Positions 40,341 through 50,505 of a DNA stretch of 64,000 bases are shown here, piece after piece. A model generated the notes under the pieces. That model ran no database searches. It was not told the DNA's origin and worked only from the letters and a program-made list of their open reading frames with translations. The stretch is from contig NZ_JAUSUA010000006.1 of NCBI RefSeq assembly GCF_030813245.1, positions 124,001 to 188,000 on the forward strand, given 5' to 3'. The position numbers and the translations under genes are program-made. The DNA is from Alkalicoccobacillus murimartini. GTDB taxonomy: Bacteria; Bacillota; Bacilli; Bacillales; Bacillaceae_D. How positions within the stretch are numbered: the stretch's first letter is position 1; each line of letters starts with the position of its first letter.

Positions 40341-42500
40341 ATGGTTTGGCAATGGACTCAGTTATTTGCATTTCTATTTGTAAGCGTTTTCAGTTTGTAT
40401 TTGTTTGCTGTGGTGATGTATAGCCGCTACCTCAATGTGAAGTTGGGGAAATCGGTGAAGGTAGAAAAGAATGTTGGCAAACGCTTAAAAGTTTTTGCAG
40501 TTCAAGTGTTTGGTCAAACCAAGCTAATGAAAGATCCAAAAAGTGGCTTGATGCATCTTATTGTTTTTTATGGATTCATCATTCTTCAATTTGGTGCATT
40601 AGACATCATCGTCAAAGGATTTGGAAGTGAGGGGCTGCCGATCCCAGGGTATGACGTGTTTGTTCTTACGCAGGAAGTGACCGTATTTTTGATTTTTCTT
40701 GCCGTTGGTTACGCAGCTTATCGTCGTTACGGAGAAAAGCTACCTAGACTTAAAAAAGGCTGGAAGCCAAGTATCGTCGTATTTCTGATTCTTTCTCTTA
40801 TGTTGTCAGTTTTAGGAACACTCGGATTTGAACGAGTGTACCACGGAATGGAGGCGTCCTGGTACGCACCACTTTCATCCATGATAGCGGCCCCATTTAG
40901 TGAGGCAGGAACAACAGTCGGGGCAATATTGTTCTACTTCTTTTGGTGGGTTCATCTAGTGATTCTCTTGACCTTCTTGATCTATGTACCGCAGTCAAAA
41001 CATTTTCATCTCATTACTGCACCAATCAATATCATGCTTGGAAGAACAGATCCAGTAGGAAGACTACAGAAGCTTGATCTTGAGGATGAGGAAGCTGAAT
41101 CGTTTGGAGTCGGTAAGATTGAGGATTTTACTAAGAAACAAATGCTTGATTATTATGCCTGTGTAGAGTGCGGACGTTGCACGGATGTTTGTCCGGCTTC
41201 GAGTACCGGAAAGCTCCTGTCTCCTATGCATCTAATCGTCAAGCTTCGCGATCATCTAACTGAAAAAGGAGCCGTTACGTCAAAAACACCATGGACACCT
41301 GCTTTTGCTTTTCCACAGCCAGCCACTCATAGTGTGCAATTATCAGATTCACATGCAACAACCTATGATTGGAGTCAGGGTGCAAATACGAATATTGAAC
41401 CGACGCTTCAGATGCAAAAGCAAATGTGGACGCAAGAAGGTAAGGATGTCCGGGAGCTGAATCTCATTGGTGATGTTATGACAGAGGACGAAATTTGGGC
41501 TTGCACGACCTGTCGAAACTGTGAGGATCAGTGTCCAGTTGGAAATGAACATGTGGATAAAATTATTGACCTTAGACGTCACCTAGTATTAATGGAAGGC
41601 AGTGTCCCGACTGATGGACAGCGTGCGATGCAGAATATCGAACGCCAAAGTAATCCGTGGGGTATTAATCGAAATAGTCGAGCGGATTGGACAGAGGAAA
41701 CAGATCTAAACGATGTTCCAACTGTGAAAGAAAATCCAACCTTTGAGATTCTCTATTTTGTTGGCTCCATGGGGTCCTTTGACAATCGCAGTATTAAGGT
41801 ATCGCAATCACTTACCAAGCTGATGAATAAAGCTCAAGTTAATTTTGCGATCCTTGGAAATGAAGAAAAGAACTCTGGTGATACGCCAAGGCGGATGGGC
41901 AATGAGCTGCTTTTTCAAGAGCTTTGCGCGGAGAATATCTCAATCTTTGAAAAGTATAACGTGAAAAAGATAGTCACAGCTTGTCCACATACCTACAACA
42001 CATTCAAAAATGAGTATCCAGACTTTGGTTTGGTTGATGTGGAAGTTTTGCATCACACAGAGTTACTTGATCAATTAATTAAAGAAAAACGGTTAGTACC
42101 TAAATACGAGCTAAATGAACGTATTACCTATCATGATTCCTGCTACCTCGGAAGATACAACAATATCTATGATCAGCCTCGTGATATTCTCCGAGCTATT
42201 CAAGGTGTTGATGTGATTGAAATGAATCGTAATCGAGAGAACGGAATGTGCTGTGGAGCTGGAGGTGGAATGATGTGGATGGAAGAAACCGCAGGCAAGA
42301 GAGTCAACATAGCTCGCACAGAGCAGGCGCTGGCAGTGAATCCGACTGTTATCAGCAGCGCGTGTCCATTCTGTCTTACGATGCTTGCAGATGGCACAAA
42401 ATCAACAGAAGTGGAAGAAGTAAAAACCAAGGATATTGCCGAGATTCTAGATCTTGCAGTGTTTGGTGAAGCAAAAGAAGACTCGGCTATTCATTCATAG
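40341..42500 (+). CDS. fadF: FadF: membrane Fe-S oxidoreductase linked to acyl-CoA oxidation
   Basis: 719 residues from ATG 40341 (AAAGGA 9 nt upstream). Five or so N-terminal helices of NarI type (about 1-230), two [4Fe-4S] clusters (CVECGRCTDVCP and CTTCRNCEDQCPVGNEH), then two CCG domains (ACPHTYNTFKNEYP, YHDSCYLGRYN, CCGAGGGMMW, SACPFC). It is the HdrD/YwjF type proposed to accept electrons from ETF and reduce menaquinone, replacing ETF-QO. First gene of the rightward fad operon. Confidence 0.92.
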   Translation: MVWQWTQLFAFLFVSVFSLYLFAVVMYSRYLNVKLGKSVKVEKNVGKRLKVFAVQVFGQTKLMKDPKSGLMHLIVFYGFIILQFGALDIIVKGFGSEGLPIPGYDVFVLTQEVTVFLIFLAVGYAAYRRYGEKLPRLKKGWKPSIVVFLILSLMLSVLGTLGFERVYHGMEASWYAPLSSMIAAPFSEAGTTVGAILFYFFWWVHLVILLTFLIYVPQSKHFHLITAPINIMLGRTDPVGRLQKLDLEDEEAESFGVGKIEDFTKKQMLDYYACVECGRCTDVCPASSTGKLLSPMHLIVKLRDHLTEKGAVTSKTPWTPAFAFPQPATHSVQLSDSHATTYDWSQGANTNIEPTLQMQKQMWTQEGKDVRELNLIGDVMTEDEIWACTTCRNCEDQCPVGNEHVDKIIDLRRHLVLMEGSVPTDGQRAMQNIERQSNPWGINRNSRADWTEETDLNDVPTVKENPTFEILYFVGSMGSFDNRSIKVSQSLTKLMNKAQVNFAILGNEEKNSGDTPRRMGNELLFQELCAENISIFEKYNVKKIVTACPHTYNTFKNEYPDFGLVDVEVLHHTELLDQLIKEKRLVPKYELNERITYHDSCYLGRYNNIYDQPRDILRAIQGVDVIEMNRNRENGMCCGAGGGMMWMEETAGKRVNIARTEQALAVNPTVISSACPFCLTMLADGTKSTEVEEVKTKDIAEILDLAVFGEAKEDSAIHS

Positions 42501-42513
42501 GAGGTTACGTTGT

Positions 42514-44889
42514 ATGGGAAAAACCATTAAGCAAGCAGCGGTCATCGGATCAGGTGTGATGGGGGTAAGTATAGCCGCACACCTTGCTAATGCAGGAATT
42601 CCGACGTTACTTTTAGATATCGTACCAAACGAACAAACGGGAGTTGATATCAATACTGCTTCTTATCGAAATCAATTAGCTGCTTCTGCCATTAAAAAGC
42701 TACAGAAGGTGAATCCGGCTCCTTTTTTTAATCCACAGGCGGCTTCTCTCATTACACCGGGAAATATAGAAGATGATCTAAGCCGAATAAAAGAAGTTGA
42801 TTGGGTCATTGAAGTAGTTGTTGAGAATCTTTCTATTAAACAAGAACTCTATAAAAAGTTAGAGCAGGTATGGGAGAAAGGCATCATTGTCAGCTCCAAT
42901 ACATCTGGGATCTCGATAAATGAAATGGCTGCTCATTGTAGTCAGGAGTTTCAAGAACACTTTTTAGGCACTCACTTTTTCAATCCACCAAGATATATGA
43001 AGCTTCTTGAGATTATCCCCGGTCAATATACAAAGCAAGAAATCATCAATGAAATGAAACAGTTCTGCGAACGAGAGTTAGGAAAAAAAGTAGTTCGCGC
43101 CAAAGATACGCCAAACTTTATTGCCAATCGAATTGGAACTCAAGGCATGCTCGTGACATTAAACGAGATGATTGAGGGTGATTTTACGATTGAAGAAGTA
43201 GATGCGGTCACTGGTCCGGCGATGGGCAGGCCAAAAAGTGCAACATTTCGCACATTAGATCTGGTCGGAATTGATACCTTTTATTTTGTCTCCAATAATG
43301 TACATGAAAAACTCACCAACACATCAGAAAAGGAAATATTTAAGGTGCCACAGCTGCTTGAGGACATCGTTTCGAAAGGTTGGATAGGCGAGAAAGCAGG
43401 CCAAGGATTTTATAAAAAGGTAAAAACAGATAAAGGGAAACAAATTCTTTCATTAAATCTCACTACGTATGAATACGCGCCATCCACAAGACCAAAGGGA
43501 GCATCACTTGAAGCGGCAAAGCTTGCGAAGGGTACACAGAAAAAGCTAAAAGCGCTACTTGGAGGTGGCGACAAATACTCTGAATTAGCCTGGAATGTAT
43601 TAAAGCATATGTTGATTTATTCAGCTGAAAAAGTAGGTGAGATTGCGGATTCAATTGTGGAGATTGATGAAGCGATGAAGTGGGGCTTTAACTGGGAGCT
43701 TGGTCCATTTGAAACGTGGGATGCGATTGGACTGGAACGATCGGTCAAGCGCATGGAATCAGAAGGACTCACAGTACCTAGCTGGGTGAAGGCTTGGATA
43801 GAAGAGGGCAATCAAACCTTTTATAGTCAAAAAGCAGGTACAACTTTTTATTATGCGAATGGATCGTTAAATGAACTGGAATATGCACCGGAAGAAATTC
43901 ACTTGTCATCATTAAAAGAGCAAAACAAAGTTGTACTCTCTAACAGCGGAGCGAGCCTCATTGATCTTGGCGATGGCATCGCCTGTCTAGAATTTCACTC
44001 GCCCAATAATGCAATTGGTTCAGATATCCTCACGATGATTCAGCAGTCAACAGAGGAAGTGAGGCAAAACTTTGAAGGGCTTGTTATCGCCAACCAAGGT
44101 CGAAACTTCTGTGTCGGAGCCAATATCATGATTCTTCTTATGGAGGCACAGGACGAGGAGTGGGATGAGGTTGATCAAATCATTCGGATGTTTCAAAACA
44201 CCATGTATGATCTCAAGCATTTTGAGAAACCGGTCATTGCTGCACCACACCGAATGGCACTTGGCGGAGGAGTAGAAGTATGTCTTCCGGCAGATCAAGT
44301 GGTGGCTTCAGCAGAAACGTATTATGGATTAGTAGAGGTTGGTGTTGGTTTAATTCCCGCAGGTGGTGGATGTAAGGAATACATGCTGCGTGTCAGTCCA
44401 GAATCGACTCCAGCAGATCGTGATGTGCAGTCTGAAATTAACCGTGTATTTGAAACGATTGCTACAGCAAAGGTTTCAACAAGTGCTGCCCATGCGAAGA
44501 AGCTAGGCTATATGAGTGAATCCGATCGACTGGTCATGAACGAAGGGCATTTAATTTATGAGGCAAAACAAGCAGCATTAAAACATGCACAACATTATGC
44601 ACCCAAAGCTGCTGAGAGAATTCGCGTTACAGGCAGAGAAGGAAAAGCAATGATGAAGCTTGGTGCCAGGCAGATGCAGATGGCTGGGTATGCAAGTGAC
44701 CATGATGTCTTAATAGCCGGTAAGCTGGCTCACGTATTAGCAGGTGGAGATGTACCTCAAGGAACCTTAGTTAGTGAACAGTACTTGCTTGATTTGGAAC
44801 GGGAAGCATTTCTCAGCTTGTGCGGTGAATTAAAAACCCAGCAGCGCATGCAGCATATGCTCAGTAAAGGAAAGCCACTACGTAATTAA
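42514..44889 (+). CDS. fadN: FadN: 3-hydroxyacyl-CoA dehydrogenase / enoyl-CoA hydratase
   Basis: 791 residues from ATG 42514 (TAGGAGGT 8 nt upstream; the in-frame ATG at 42454 is inside fadF). The N-terminal NAD-binding domain AAVIGSGVMGVSIAAHL is followed by GTHFFNPPRYMKLLEII with the catalytic His, a second C-terminal 3HCDH region (about 355-440), then a crotonase domain (about 500-700: NQGRNFCVGANIMIL, HRMALGGGVEVCLPAD, GLIPAGGG). This domain order is the reverse of E. coli FadB. Catalyses steps 2 and 3 of the cycle; partner thiolase FadA follows 18 nt on. Confidence 0.95.
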   Translation: MGKTIKQAAVIGSGVMGVSIAAHLANAGIPTLLLDIVPNEQTGVDINTASYRNQLAASAIKKLQKVNPAPFFNPQAASLITPGNIEDDLSRIKEVDWVIEVVVENLSIKQELYKKLEQVWEKGIIVSSNTSGISINEMAAHCSQEFQEHFLGTHFFNPPRYMKLLEIIPGQYTKQEIINEMKQFCERELGKKVVRAKDTPNFIANRIGTQGMLVTLNEMIEGDFTIEEVDAVTGPAMGRPKSATFRTLDLVGIDTFYFVSNNVHEKLTNTSEKEIFKVPQLLEDIVSKGWIGEKAGQGFYKKVKTDKGKQILSLNLTTYEYAPSTRPKGASLEAAKLAKGTQKKLKALLGGGDKYSELAWNVLKHMLIYSAEKVGEIADSIVEIDEAMKWGFNWELGPFETWDAIGLERSVKRMESEGLTVPSWVKAWIEEGNQTFYSQKAGTTFYYANGSLNELEYAPEEIHLSSLKEQNKVVLSNSGASLIDLGDGIACLEFHSPNNAIGSDILTMIQQSTEEVRQNFEGLVIANQGRNFCVGANIMILLMEAQDEEWDEVDQIIRMFQNTMYDLKHFEKPVIAAPHRMALGGGVEVCLPADQVVASAETYYGLVEVGVGLIPAGGGCKEYMLRVSPESTPADRDVQSEINRVFETIATAKVSTSAAHAKKLGYMSESDRLVMNEGHLIYEAKQAALKHAQHYAPKAAERIRVTGREGKAMMKLGARQMQMAGYASDHDVLIAGKLAHVLAGGDVPQGTLVSEQYLLDLEREAFLSLCGELKTQQRMQHMLSKGKPLRN

Positions 44890-44907
44890 GAGGAGAGGTG
44901 AAACCAC

Positions 44908-46089
44908 ATGAAAGAAGCAGTAATTGTTTCAACCGCAAGGACCGCGGCAGGTAGAGCGAAAAAAGGGAGTTTGGCCGAAACGAGAGTGGAGGATCTAGGT
45001 AGAGCTGTTCTTGAAGCAGTAATGGAACGTGCGCCAGGTCTAAAGAAGGAAGACGTGGAGGATGTCATTCTAGGCTGCGCAATGCCTGAAGGAGAACAAG
45101 GGTTAAATGTTGCTCGGATCATTTCGTTATATGCTGGTTTTCCTGTAACAACTCCCGCGTTAACCATCAATCGATTCTGTTCATCGGGACTTCAGTCCAT
45201 TGCCTTTGCGGCTGAACGAGTGATGCTTGGTCACGCCGATGTTGTGATAGCAGGTGGTGTAGAGAGTATGAGTCATGTGCCGATGACAGGGTTTAAGTTC
45301 TCTCCGCATTCAAAAATTGCAGAAGAGATGCCCGAAGCCTATATGGGTATGGGCTTTACTGCTGAAGAGGTAGCAAGCCGGTTTGATGTGTCACGTGAAG
45401 ACCAGGATGCCTTCGCAGCAAAAAGTCATCGTAAAGCCTATGAAGCTGCAAAAAAAGGATATTTTAAAGAGGAAATTGTCCCCGTTCATACGTCAAAAAG
45501 TGGTGTGACAGAAGAGGGAAAACGATGGGAAGAGTCCTATGTATTTGATGAGGATGAGGGAATTCGAGGGGATACAACGAGTGAAATTTTAGCAGGATTA
45601 AAGCCAGCATTTAAACGAGATGGATCGGTTACAGCAGGAAATTCATCACAAATGAGTGATGGGGCGTCTGCTTGTGTGGTGATGAGTAGAGAGAAAGCGG
45701 AAGAATTAGGACTAGAACCCCTTGCTACATTCAAGTCTTTTGCTGTAGCGGGTGTTGAGCCGGAAATAATGGGAGTTGGGCCAATCAAAGCAATTCCTAA
45801 AGCCTTAAAGATGGCAGGTATTAGTCAAAAGGACGTAGATTTATTTGAAATCAATGAGGCGTTTGCTTCTCAGTGTCTGCAGATTATTCGTGAATTGGAG
45901 ATTGATGAGGACAAAGTGAATGTGAACGGAGGAGGAATCGCGCTTGGCCATCCGCTTGGGTGTACGGGGGCAAAACTTACCGCAACCCTTATTCACGAGT
46001 TGAAGCGACGCGGAGGCGGTTATGGGGTTGTGTCAATGTGTATCGGTGGTGGAATGGGAGCTGCAGGTGTACTTGAAGTTCATGCTTAA
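44908..46089 (+). CDS. fadA: FadA: acetyl-CoA C-acyltransferase (3-ketoacyl-CoA thiolase)
   Basis: 393 residues with the catalytic Cys91 (NRFCSSGLQSI), His348 (GGGIALGHPLGCTGAK) and Cys378 (VVSMCIGGGMG). Cleaves 3-ketoacyl-CoA into acetyl-CoA and a shortened acyl-CoA. RRGGGYGVVSMC and NEAFA are standard thiolase blocks. ATG preceded by AGGAGAGGTG. Confidence 0.96.
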   Translation: MKEAVIVSTARTAAGRAKKGSLAETRVEDLGRAVLEAVMERAPGLKKEDVEDVILGCAMPEGEQGLNVARIISLYAGFPVTTPALTINRFCSSGLQSIAFAAERVMLGHADVVIAGGVESMSHVPMTGFKFSPHSKIAEEMPEAYMGMGFTAEEVASRFDVSREDQDAFAAKSHRKAYEAAKKGYFKEEIVPVHTSKSGVTEEGKRWEESYVFDEDEGIRGDTTSEILAGLKPAFKRDGSVTAGNSSQMSDGASACVVMSREKAEELGLEPLATFKSFAVAGVEPEIMGVGPIKAIPKALKMAGISQKDVDLFEINEAFASQCLQIIRELEIDEDKVNVNGGGIALGHPLGCTGAKLTATLIHELKRRGGGYGVVSMCIGGGMGAAGVLEVHA

Positions 46090-46122
46090 TGAAGGCTACT
46101 AAACGTTAGGAGGCTGTTTAGA

Positions 46123-47895
46123 ATGTTAAAATCAGTAACTGGTGGGAGCTTTATTATTGAGGATGTGGATTATCCAACGGTCGTAACGCCGGATCAGCTA
46201 ACGGATGAGCAACGGATGATTGCTGATACCACACGAGATTTTGTTGAGGGTGAAGTCACGCCTCATGATGAGCAACTTGAGACATTAGATTATGATCTGA
46301 CCGTTGATTTAATTCGTAAGGCAGGCGACCTTGGATTACTCGGAGCGGATGTTCCGGAAATGTACGGGGGTCTGGAGCTTGATAAAGTCAGTTCGACGTT
46401 AATTAACGAACGGTTATCAAAAGCGTCCTCTTTCGCCTTATCTGTCGGAGCGCATGTTGGAATTGGTACGTTACCGATTGTGTATTTTGGTACGGAGGAG
46501 CAGAAGAAACGCTATCTTCCCGAGCTTGCCTCAGGTCAAAAAATTGCAGCATATTGTTTAACGGAGCCATCTTCCGGTTCTGATGCTCAAGGAGCAAAAG
46601 CAAATGCGGTTCTTTCTGAAGACAAATCCTATTACACACTGTCAGGTACGAAGCAGTTTATTACGAATGCAGCATTTGCAGATGTGTTTATCGTTTATGC
46701 AAAAGTAGATGGAGAGCATTTCAGTACGTTTATTGTAGAACGAACGATGGACGGTGTGAGCATCGGACCTGAAGAAAAGAAAATGGGAATTAAGGGCTCT
46801 TCCACATGCCCGTTGATTCTAGAAGAAGTCAAAGTACCAGCTGAAAACTTATTATGGGAGGTGGGTAAAGGTCATTTAATTGCGTTTAACATCTTAAATA
46901 TTGGTCGATTCAAATTGGCTGCTGGTAGTGTAGGGGCGGCAAAGGAGACTATTGAGTTATCAGCTAACTATGCCAACGAGCGGACTCAGTTTGGACGTCC
47001 AATCTCCTCCTTTCCACTTGTAGGAAAAAAGTTAGCAGAGATGAATGTTAAAACGTATCTCCTTGAAAGTATGGTCTACCGGACGGCTGGATTAATGGAT
47101 GATGCGATGAAAGACATTGATTTCAGCAAACCAGATGCAGGGGTGGTTTCTGCAAAAGCGATTGCCGAGTATCAATTGGAGTACTCCATTAATAAGGTGT
47201 TTAGCTCAGAAACATTAGATTCTATTGCGGATGAAGGTGTGCAGATCCATGGAGGGTACGGTTATATTCAAGAGTATAAGGTTGAGCGGATTTACCGTGA
47301 CTCAAGAATTAATCGTATTTTTGAAGGAACCAACGAAATCAACCGTTTATTAATCCCAGGCACATTAATCAAACGTGCGATGAAAGGTCAATTACCGCTA
47401 ATGGAAAAAGCGCAAGCTCTACAATCTGAATTACTATCTATGGTGCCAGGTAGAACATTTGATGGAACACTTGAACAAGAGTCCCATCTGATTGCCATGG
47501 CTAAAAAGATGTTCCTGATGGTTGGCGGTCAAGCCGTTCAGAAATATCAGCTTGATTTAGAAAAAGAACAGGAAATCCTTAGTCACCTAGCCGACATGAT
47601 GATCCAGGTATTTGCTATCGAAAGTGCCTTTGCCCGCACAAAGCAACTGATTGATAAGCGAGGGGAAGAAAAGGCAGCCAACGCCATTGCGATGACCGAA
47701 ATTGCCGTACATGAAGCGTTTGATGTCATTGAATCATTAGCTAAAGAATCCATTGCATCTATGGAATCAGGAGATACCCTGCGAACTCAACTATCTGTGC
47801 TTAAAAAACTCGGTCGTAGAACGCCGATCAATCTGACTGCAAGGAAACGTCAAATCGCTGAAAAAGTCGCGTATTCAAGTAAGTATGTTGTGTAA
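46123..47895 (+). CDS. fadE: FadE: acyl-CoA dehydrogenase
   Basis: 590 residues. Acyl-CoA dehydrogenase core about 25-410: AYCLTEPSSGSDAQGAKANA, ANERTQFGRPISSFPLV, QIHGGYGYIQEYKVERIYRD. The probable catalytic base is Glu401 in IFEGTNEINR. An extra C-terminal helical domain of about 150 residues is seen in the very-long-chain/FadE type. FAD-dependent first oxidation step; passes electrons to EtfAB. TAGGAGG before the ATG. Confidence 0.94.
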   Translation: MLKSVTGGSFIIEDVDYPTVVTPDQLTDEQRMIADTTRDFVEGEVTPHDEQLETLDYDLTVDLIRKAGDLGLLGADVPEMYGGLELDKVSSTLINERLSKASSFALSVGAHVGIGTLPIVYFGTEEQKKRYLPELASGQKIAAYCLTEPSSGSDAQGAKANAVLSEDKSYYTLSGTKQFITNAAFADVFIVYAKVDGEHFSTFIVERTMDGVSIGPEEKKMGIKGSSTCPLILEEVKVPAENLLWEVGKGHLIAFNILNIGRFKLAAGSVGAAKETIELSANYANERTQFGRPISSFPLVGKKLAEMNVKTYLLESMVYRTAGLMDDAMKDIDFSKPDAGVVSAKAIAEYQLEYSINKVFSSETLDSIADEGVQIHGGYGYIQEYKVERIYRDSRINRIFEGTNEINRLLIPGTLIKRAMKGQLPLMEKAQALQSELLSMVPGRTFDGTLEQESHLIAMAKKMFLMVGGQAVQKYQLDLEKEQEILSHLADMMIQVFAIESAFARTKQLIDKRGEEKAANAIAMTEIAVHEAFDVIESLAKESIASMESGDTLRTQLSVLKKLGRRTPINLTARKRQIAEKVAYSSKYVV

Positions 47896-47928
47896 AACGA
47901 GTATAACACCAAAAAAGGGGTGTTGATC

Positions 47929-49608
47929 ATGCAGGACAAAGTCTGGTTAACCCATTATCCACAGGAAGTCCAACCAACCTATGAATACCCAAAGCAGCAT
48001 TTGGCACAGTTCTTAATAGACAGCGCAGAAAGACATCCAGAAAAAGATGCCTTGTTTTTTTTAGGGAAAAAGCTAACCTACAAACAGCTTTTAGATGCGA
48101 CCTATCGATTGGCCAACTCGTTACAGGACCTTGGTGTGAAGAAGGGTGATCGGGTAGCAATTATGCTACCTAATTGCCCGCAAGCCGTCATTGCTTATTA
48201 CGGTGCATTACTCACCGGTGCCATCGTTGTGCAAACGAATCCCTTGTATACCGAACGAGAGCTAAAGCATCAGTTGAATGATTCTGGATCGACTCTTCTC
48301 ATAACATTAGACATCCTATCTAAACGAGTAAATAAAGTCCTTCACAAAACAGAAGTAAAACAGACGATCTTTACGTCGATTAAGGATTACTTACCTTTTC
48401 CTAAGAATATGTTGTATCCGCTTACATTAAAGAAAGATGGACTATCCACAAAAGTAGATTATTCCACTACACAGCATTCCTTTAAGCGACGTTTAGCCGA
48501 ATCGCCAAATACACCTGTTTTAGTGGAAGTAGATCCAGAGAAAGATCTCGCTCTTCTTCAATACACAGGTGGAACCACGGGTGTGTCAAAGGGCGTGATG
48601 TTGACTCACTATAATTTAATCGCAAACACTCATCAAACAAAAGCGTGGTCGTATCAAACGGAAGAAGGTAAGGAACGGTATTTAGCGGCACTTCCTTTTT
48701 TTCATGTGTTTGGTATGACCGTATTGATGAACCTCGCCATGCTCCAAGCTGGAATGATCATTCTGCTGCCGAAATTTGATGCTGAGACCACATTGAAGAT
48801 GATCGATAAAATGAAACCTACCATTTTTCCTGGTGCACCCACAATGTATATTGCCTTACTTCATCACCCAGATATCCAGAAGTATGATTTATCCTCTATC
48901 AATATTTGTATAAGTGGGGCAGCGCCATTACCGGGGGAAGTCCAAGAAAAATTTGAAGCCATTACAGGAGGCAAGTTGACAGAGGGCTACGGATTAACTG
49001 AGACCTCACCCGTTACTCATGCCAATAACATATGGAAAAAAAGAAAACTGGGTTCCATTGGTATTCCTTTTCCGGACACAGAAGCAAAAATCATTCAATC
49101 GGAAACAGGAGAGGACTTAGACATTGGTGAGGTGGGTGAACTAGTCATTAGAGGGCCTCAGGTGATGAAAGGTTATTGGAATGCAGAGGAGGAGACATCA
49201 CGTACATTAAAAGACGGATGGCTCTATACAGGGGATATGGCACAAGTAGATGAAGAAGGGTACTTCTATATTATGGACCGAAAAAAGGACATCATTATTG
49301 CAGGAGGATTTAACATTTACCCTAGGGAAATAGAAGAAGTTCTGTTTGAGCATCCATCAATTATGGATGCTGTAGTAGCTGGGATTCCAGATGAGTATCG
49401 CGGTGAAACCGTAAAAGCCTTTTTAGTATTAAAGACAGGCGCAAAGGTAGATGAGGTAGAAATTGATCGTTTTTGCCGTGAGAGGTTAGCAGCCTATAAA
49501 GTGCCTCGTAGCTACGAAGTACGAGAAGAACTTCCAAAGACACTGATTGGTAAGACATTGCGTCGAAAGGTTGTTGAAGAAGAGCTTGCCAAATACAAAA
49601 AAGCGTAA
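47929..49608 (+). CDS. lcfA: Long-chain fatty acid-CoA ligase
   Basis: 559 residues from ATG 47929 (AAAGGGG 8 nt upstream; GTG 47920 overlaps it). ANL-superfamily markers: P-loop YTGGTTGVSKGVMLTH from Tyr212, GYGLTETSPV, YTGDMAQVDEEGYFYIMDR, the hinge and KVPRSYEVREELPKTLIGKTLRR with the catalytic Lys. It activates imported fatty acids to acyl-CoA, which both feeds the cycle and, as FadR ligand, induces it. Confidence 0.95.
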   Translation: MQDKVWLTHYPQEVQPTYEYPKQHLAQFLIDSAERHPEKDALFFLGKKLTYKQLLDATYRLANSLQDLGVKKGDRVAIMLPNCPQAVIAYYGALLTGAIVVQTNPLYTERELKHQLNDSGSTLLITLDILSKRVNKVLHKTEVKQTIFTSIKDYLPFPKNMLYPLTLKKDGLSTKVDYSTTQHSFKRRLAESPNTPVLVEVDPEKDLALLQYTGGTTGVSKGVMLTHYNLIANTHQTKAWSYQTEEGKERYLAALPFFHVFGMTVLMNLAMLQAGMIILLPKFDAETTLKMIDKMKPTIFPGAPTMYIALLHHPDIQKYDLSSINICISGAAPLPGEVQEKFEAITGGKLTEGYGLTETSPVTHANNIWKKRKLGSIGIPFPDTEAKIIQSETGEDLDIGEVGELVIRGPQVMKGYWNAEEETSRTLKDGWLYTGDMAQVDEEGYFYIMDRKKDIIIAGGFNIYPREIEEVLFEHPSIMDAVVAGIPDEYRGETVKAFLVLKTGAKVDEVEIDRFCRERLAAYKVPRSYEVREELPKTLIGKTLRRKVVEEELAKYKKA

Positions 49609-49629
49609 TTTAAAAAGGAGTGGAGTACG

Positions 49630-50046
49630 ATGTCAAAAACATCAACGGAACGAGATGTTTTTTTAGAGAAAGCCACAGAAATTGCTGAGCAGACTTTTTG
49701 GGGGCATGTTGGATGTAAAATGGTTGAATTAAAGGAGGGAAGCGTAACAGTTGAGCTTGATGTCAAATCTCATCATTTGAACCTCATCGGTATTCTGCAC
49801 GGGGGCGTTCACGCTACAATGCTAGATAGTGCAATGGGGATCTTAGCAATGTCGTCCAAACCACAAGACAAGATGGTTACCACCAACCTGAACATTCATT
49901 ATTTAGCTCCGGCAAAAGAAGAGAAGGTGCGTGTCCAGGCAAAGGTTGTCCATGAATCAAATTCTATGATGACTACAGAGGGAACGTTGACAAACGAGTC
50001 AGGGGAAATCTGTGCGTTTGCTACAGCTACATTTAGAAGAAGCTAA
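49630..50046 (+). CDS. PaaI-type hotdog acyl-CoA thioesterase
   Basis: 138 residues of hotdog fold: HLNLIGILHGGVHATMLDSAMG carries the HGG motif and the catalytic Asp, then VTTNLNIHYLAPAKEEKVRV. It hydrolyses acyl-CoA and may relieve CoA trapping during beta-oxidation. Last gene of the fadF operon, 21 nt after lcfA, with AAAAGGAGTG upstream and a terminator downstream. Confidence 0.88.
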   Translation: MSKTSTERDVFLEKATEIAEQTFWGHVGCKMVELKEGSVTVELDVKSHHLNLIGILHGGVHATMLDSAMGILAMSSKPQDKMVTTNLNIHYLAPAKEEKVRVQAKVVHESNSMMTTEGTLTNESGEICAFATATFRRS

Positions 50047-50055
50047 AAATCAAAA

Positions 50056-50094
50056 TTGGGCTCAACTCGTAAAAACGAGTGGGCTTTTTTTGTT
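50056..50094 (+). terminator. Terminator of the fadF operon
   Basis: GGGCTC-A-ACTCGT and ACGAGTGGGCTT pair around AAAA with one bulged A, then seven T. Confidence 0.8.
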
Positions 50095-50151
50095 TTGGTA
50101 AAGTGTGTTGTACTTACTAGTATGGTATAAAGGACAAAAAGGAGAATGACT

Positions 50152-50490
50152 ATGGACTATACATTAGAATTATATGATCTTCCGTTTTACTCTATTAAAA
50201 GCGGTCGAAAAATAGTAGAGATTCGTTTAAATGATCAATCCATTCGAAACATTCAACCGGATGATACCATTATTTTTGTGTATCAGAATGAATCGCTTAA
50301 AACAACCGTAATAGAGACAAAGCGATACGATACGTTCCGTAATCTTTATGAGGATATTCCTTTTGCCGATATGGATTGTGAACAATGGACTATGGATGAA
50401 ATGATTGAAGCAACCTATAAATTTTATACAAAAAATGAAGAAGAGAAATGGGGGGCGGTTGCAATAAAGATTAAGCTGGAGCCATCTTAA
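50152..50490 (+). CDS. ASCH-domain protein
   Basis: 112 residues from ATG 50152 (AAAGGAG 7 nt upstream; ATG 50146 is too near). YTLELYDLPFYSIKSGRKIVE...RLND is the ASCH start with its conserved Lys/Glu, and the ending WGAVAIKIK fits. ASCH proteins have a PUA-like RNA-binding fold, and one group hydrolyses N4-acetylcytidine. The subgroup here is not certain. Confidence 0.8.
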   Translation: MDYTLELYDLPFYSIKSGRKIVEIRLNDQSIRNIQPDDTIIFVYQNESLKTTVIETKRYDTFRNLYEDIPFADMDCEQWTMDEMIEATYKFYTKNEEEKWGAVAIKIKLEPS

Positions 50491-50505
50491 ATTGAAAGCT
50501 CCAAG

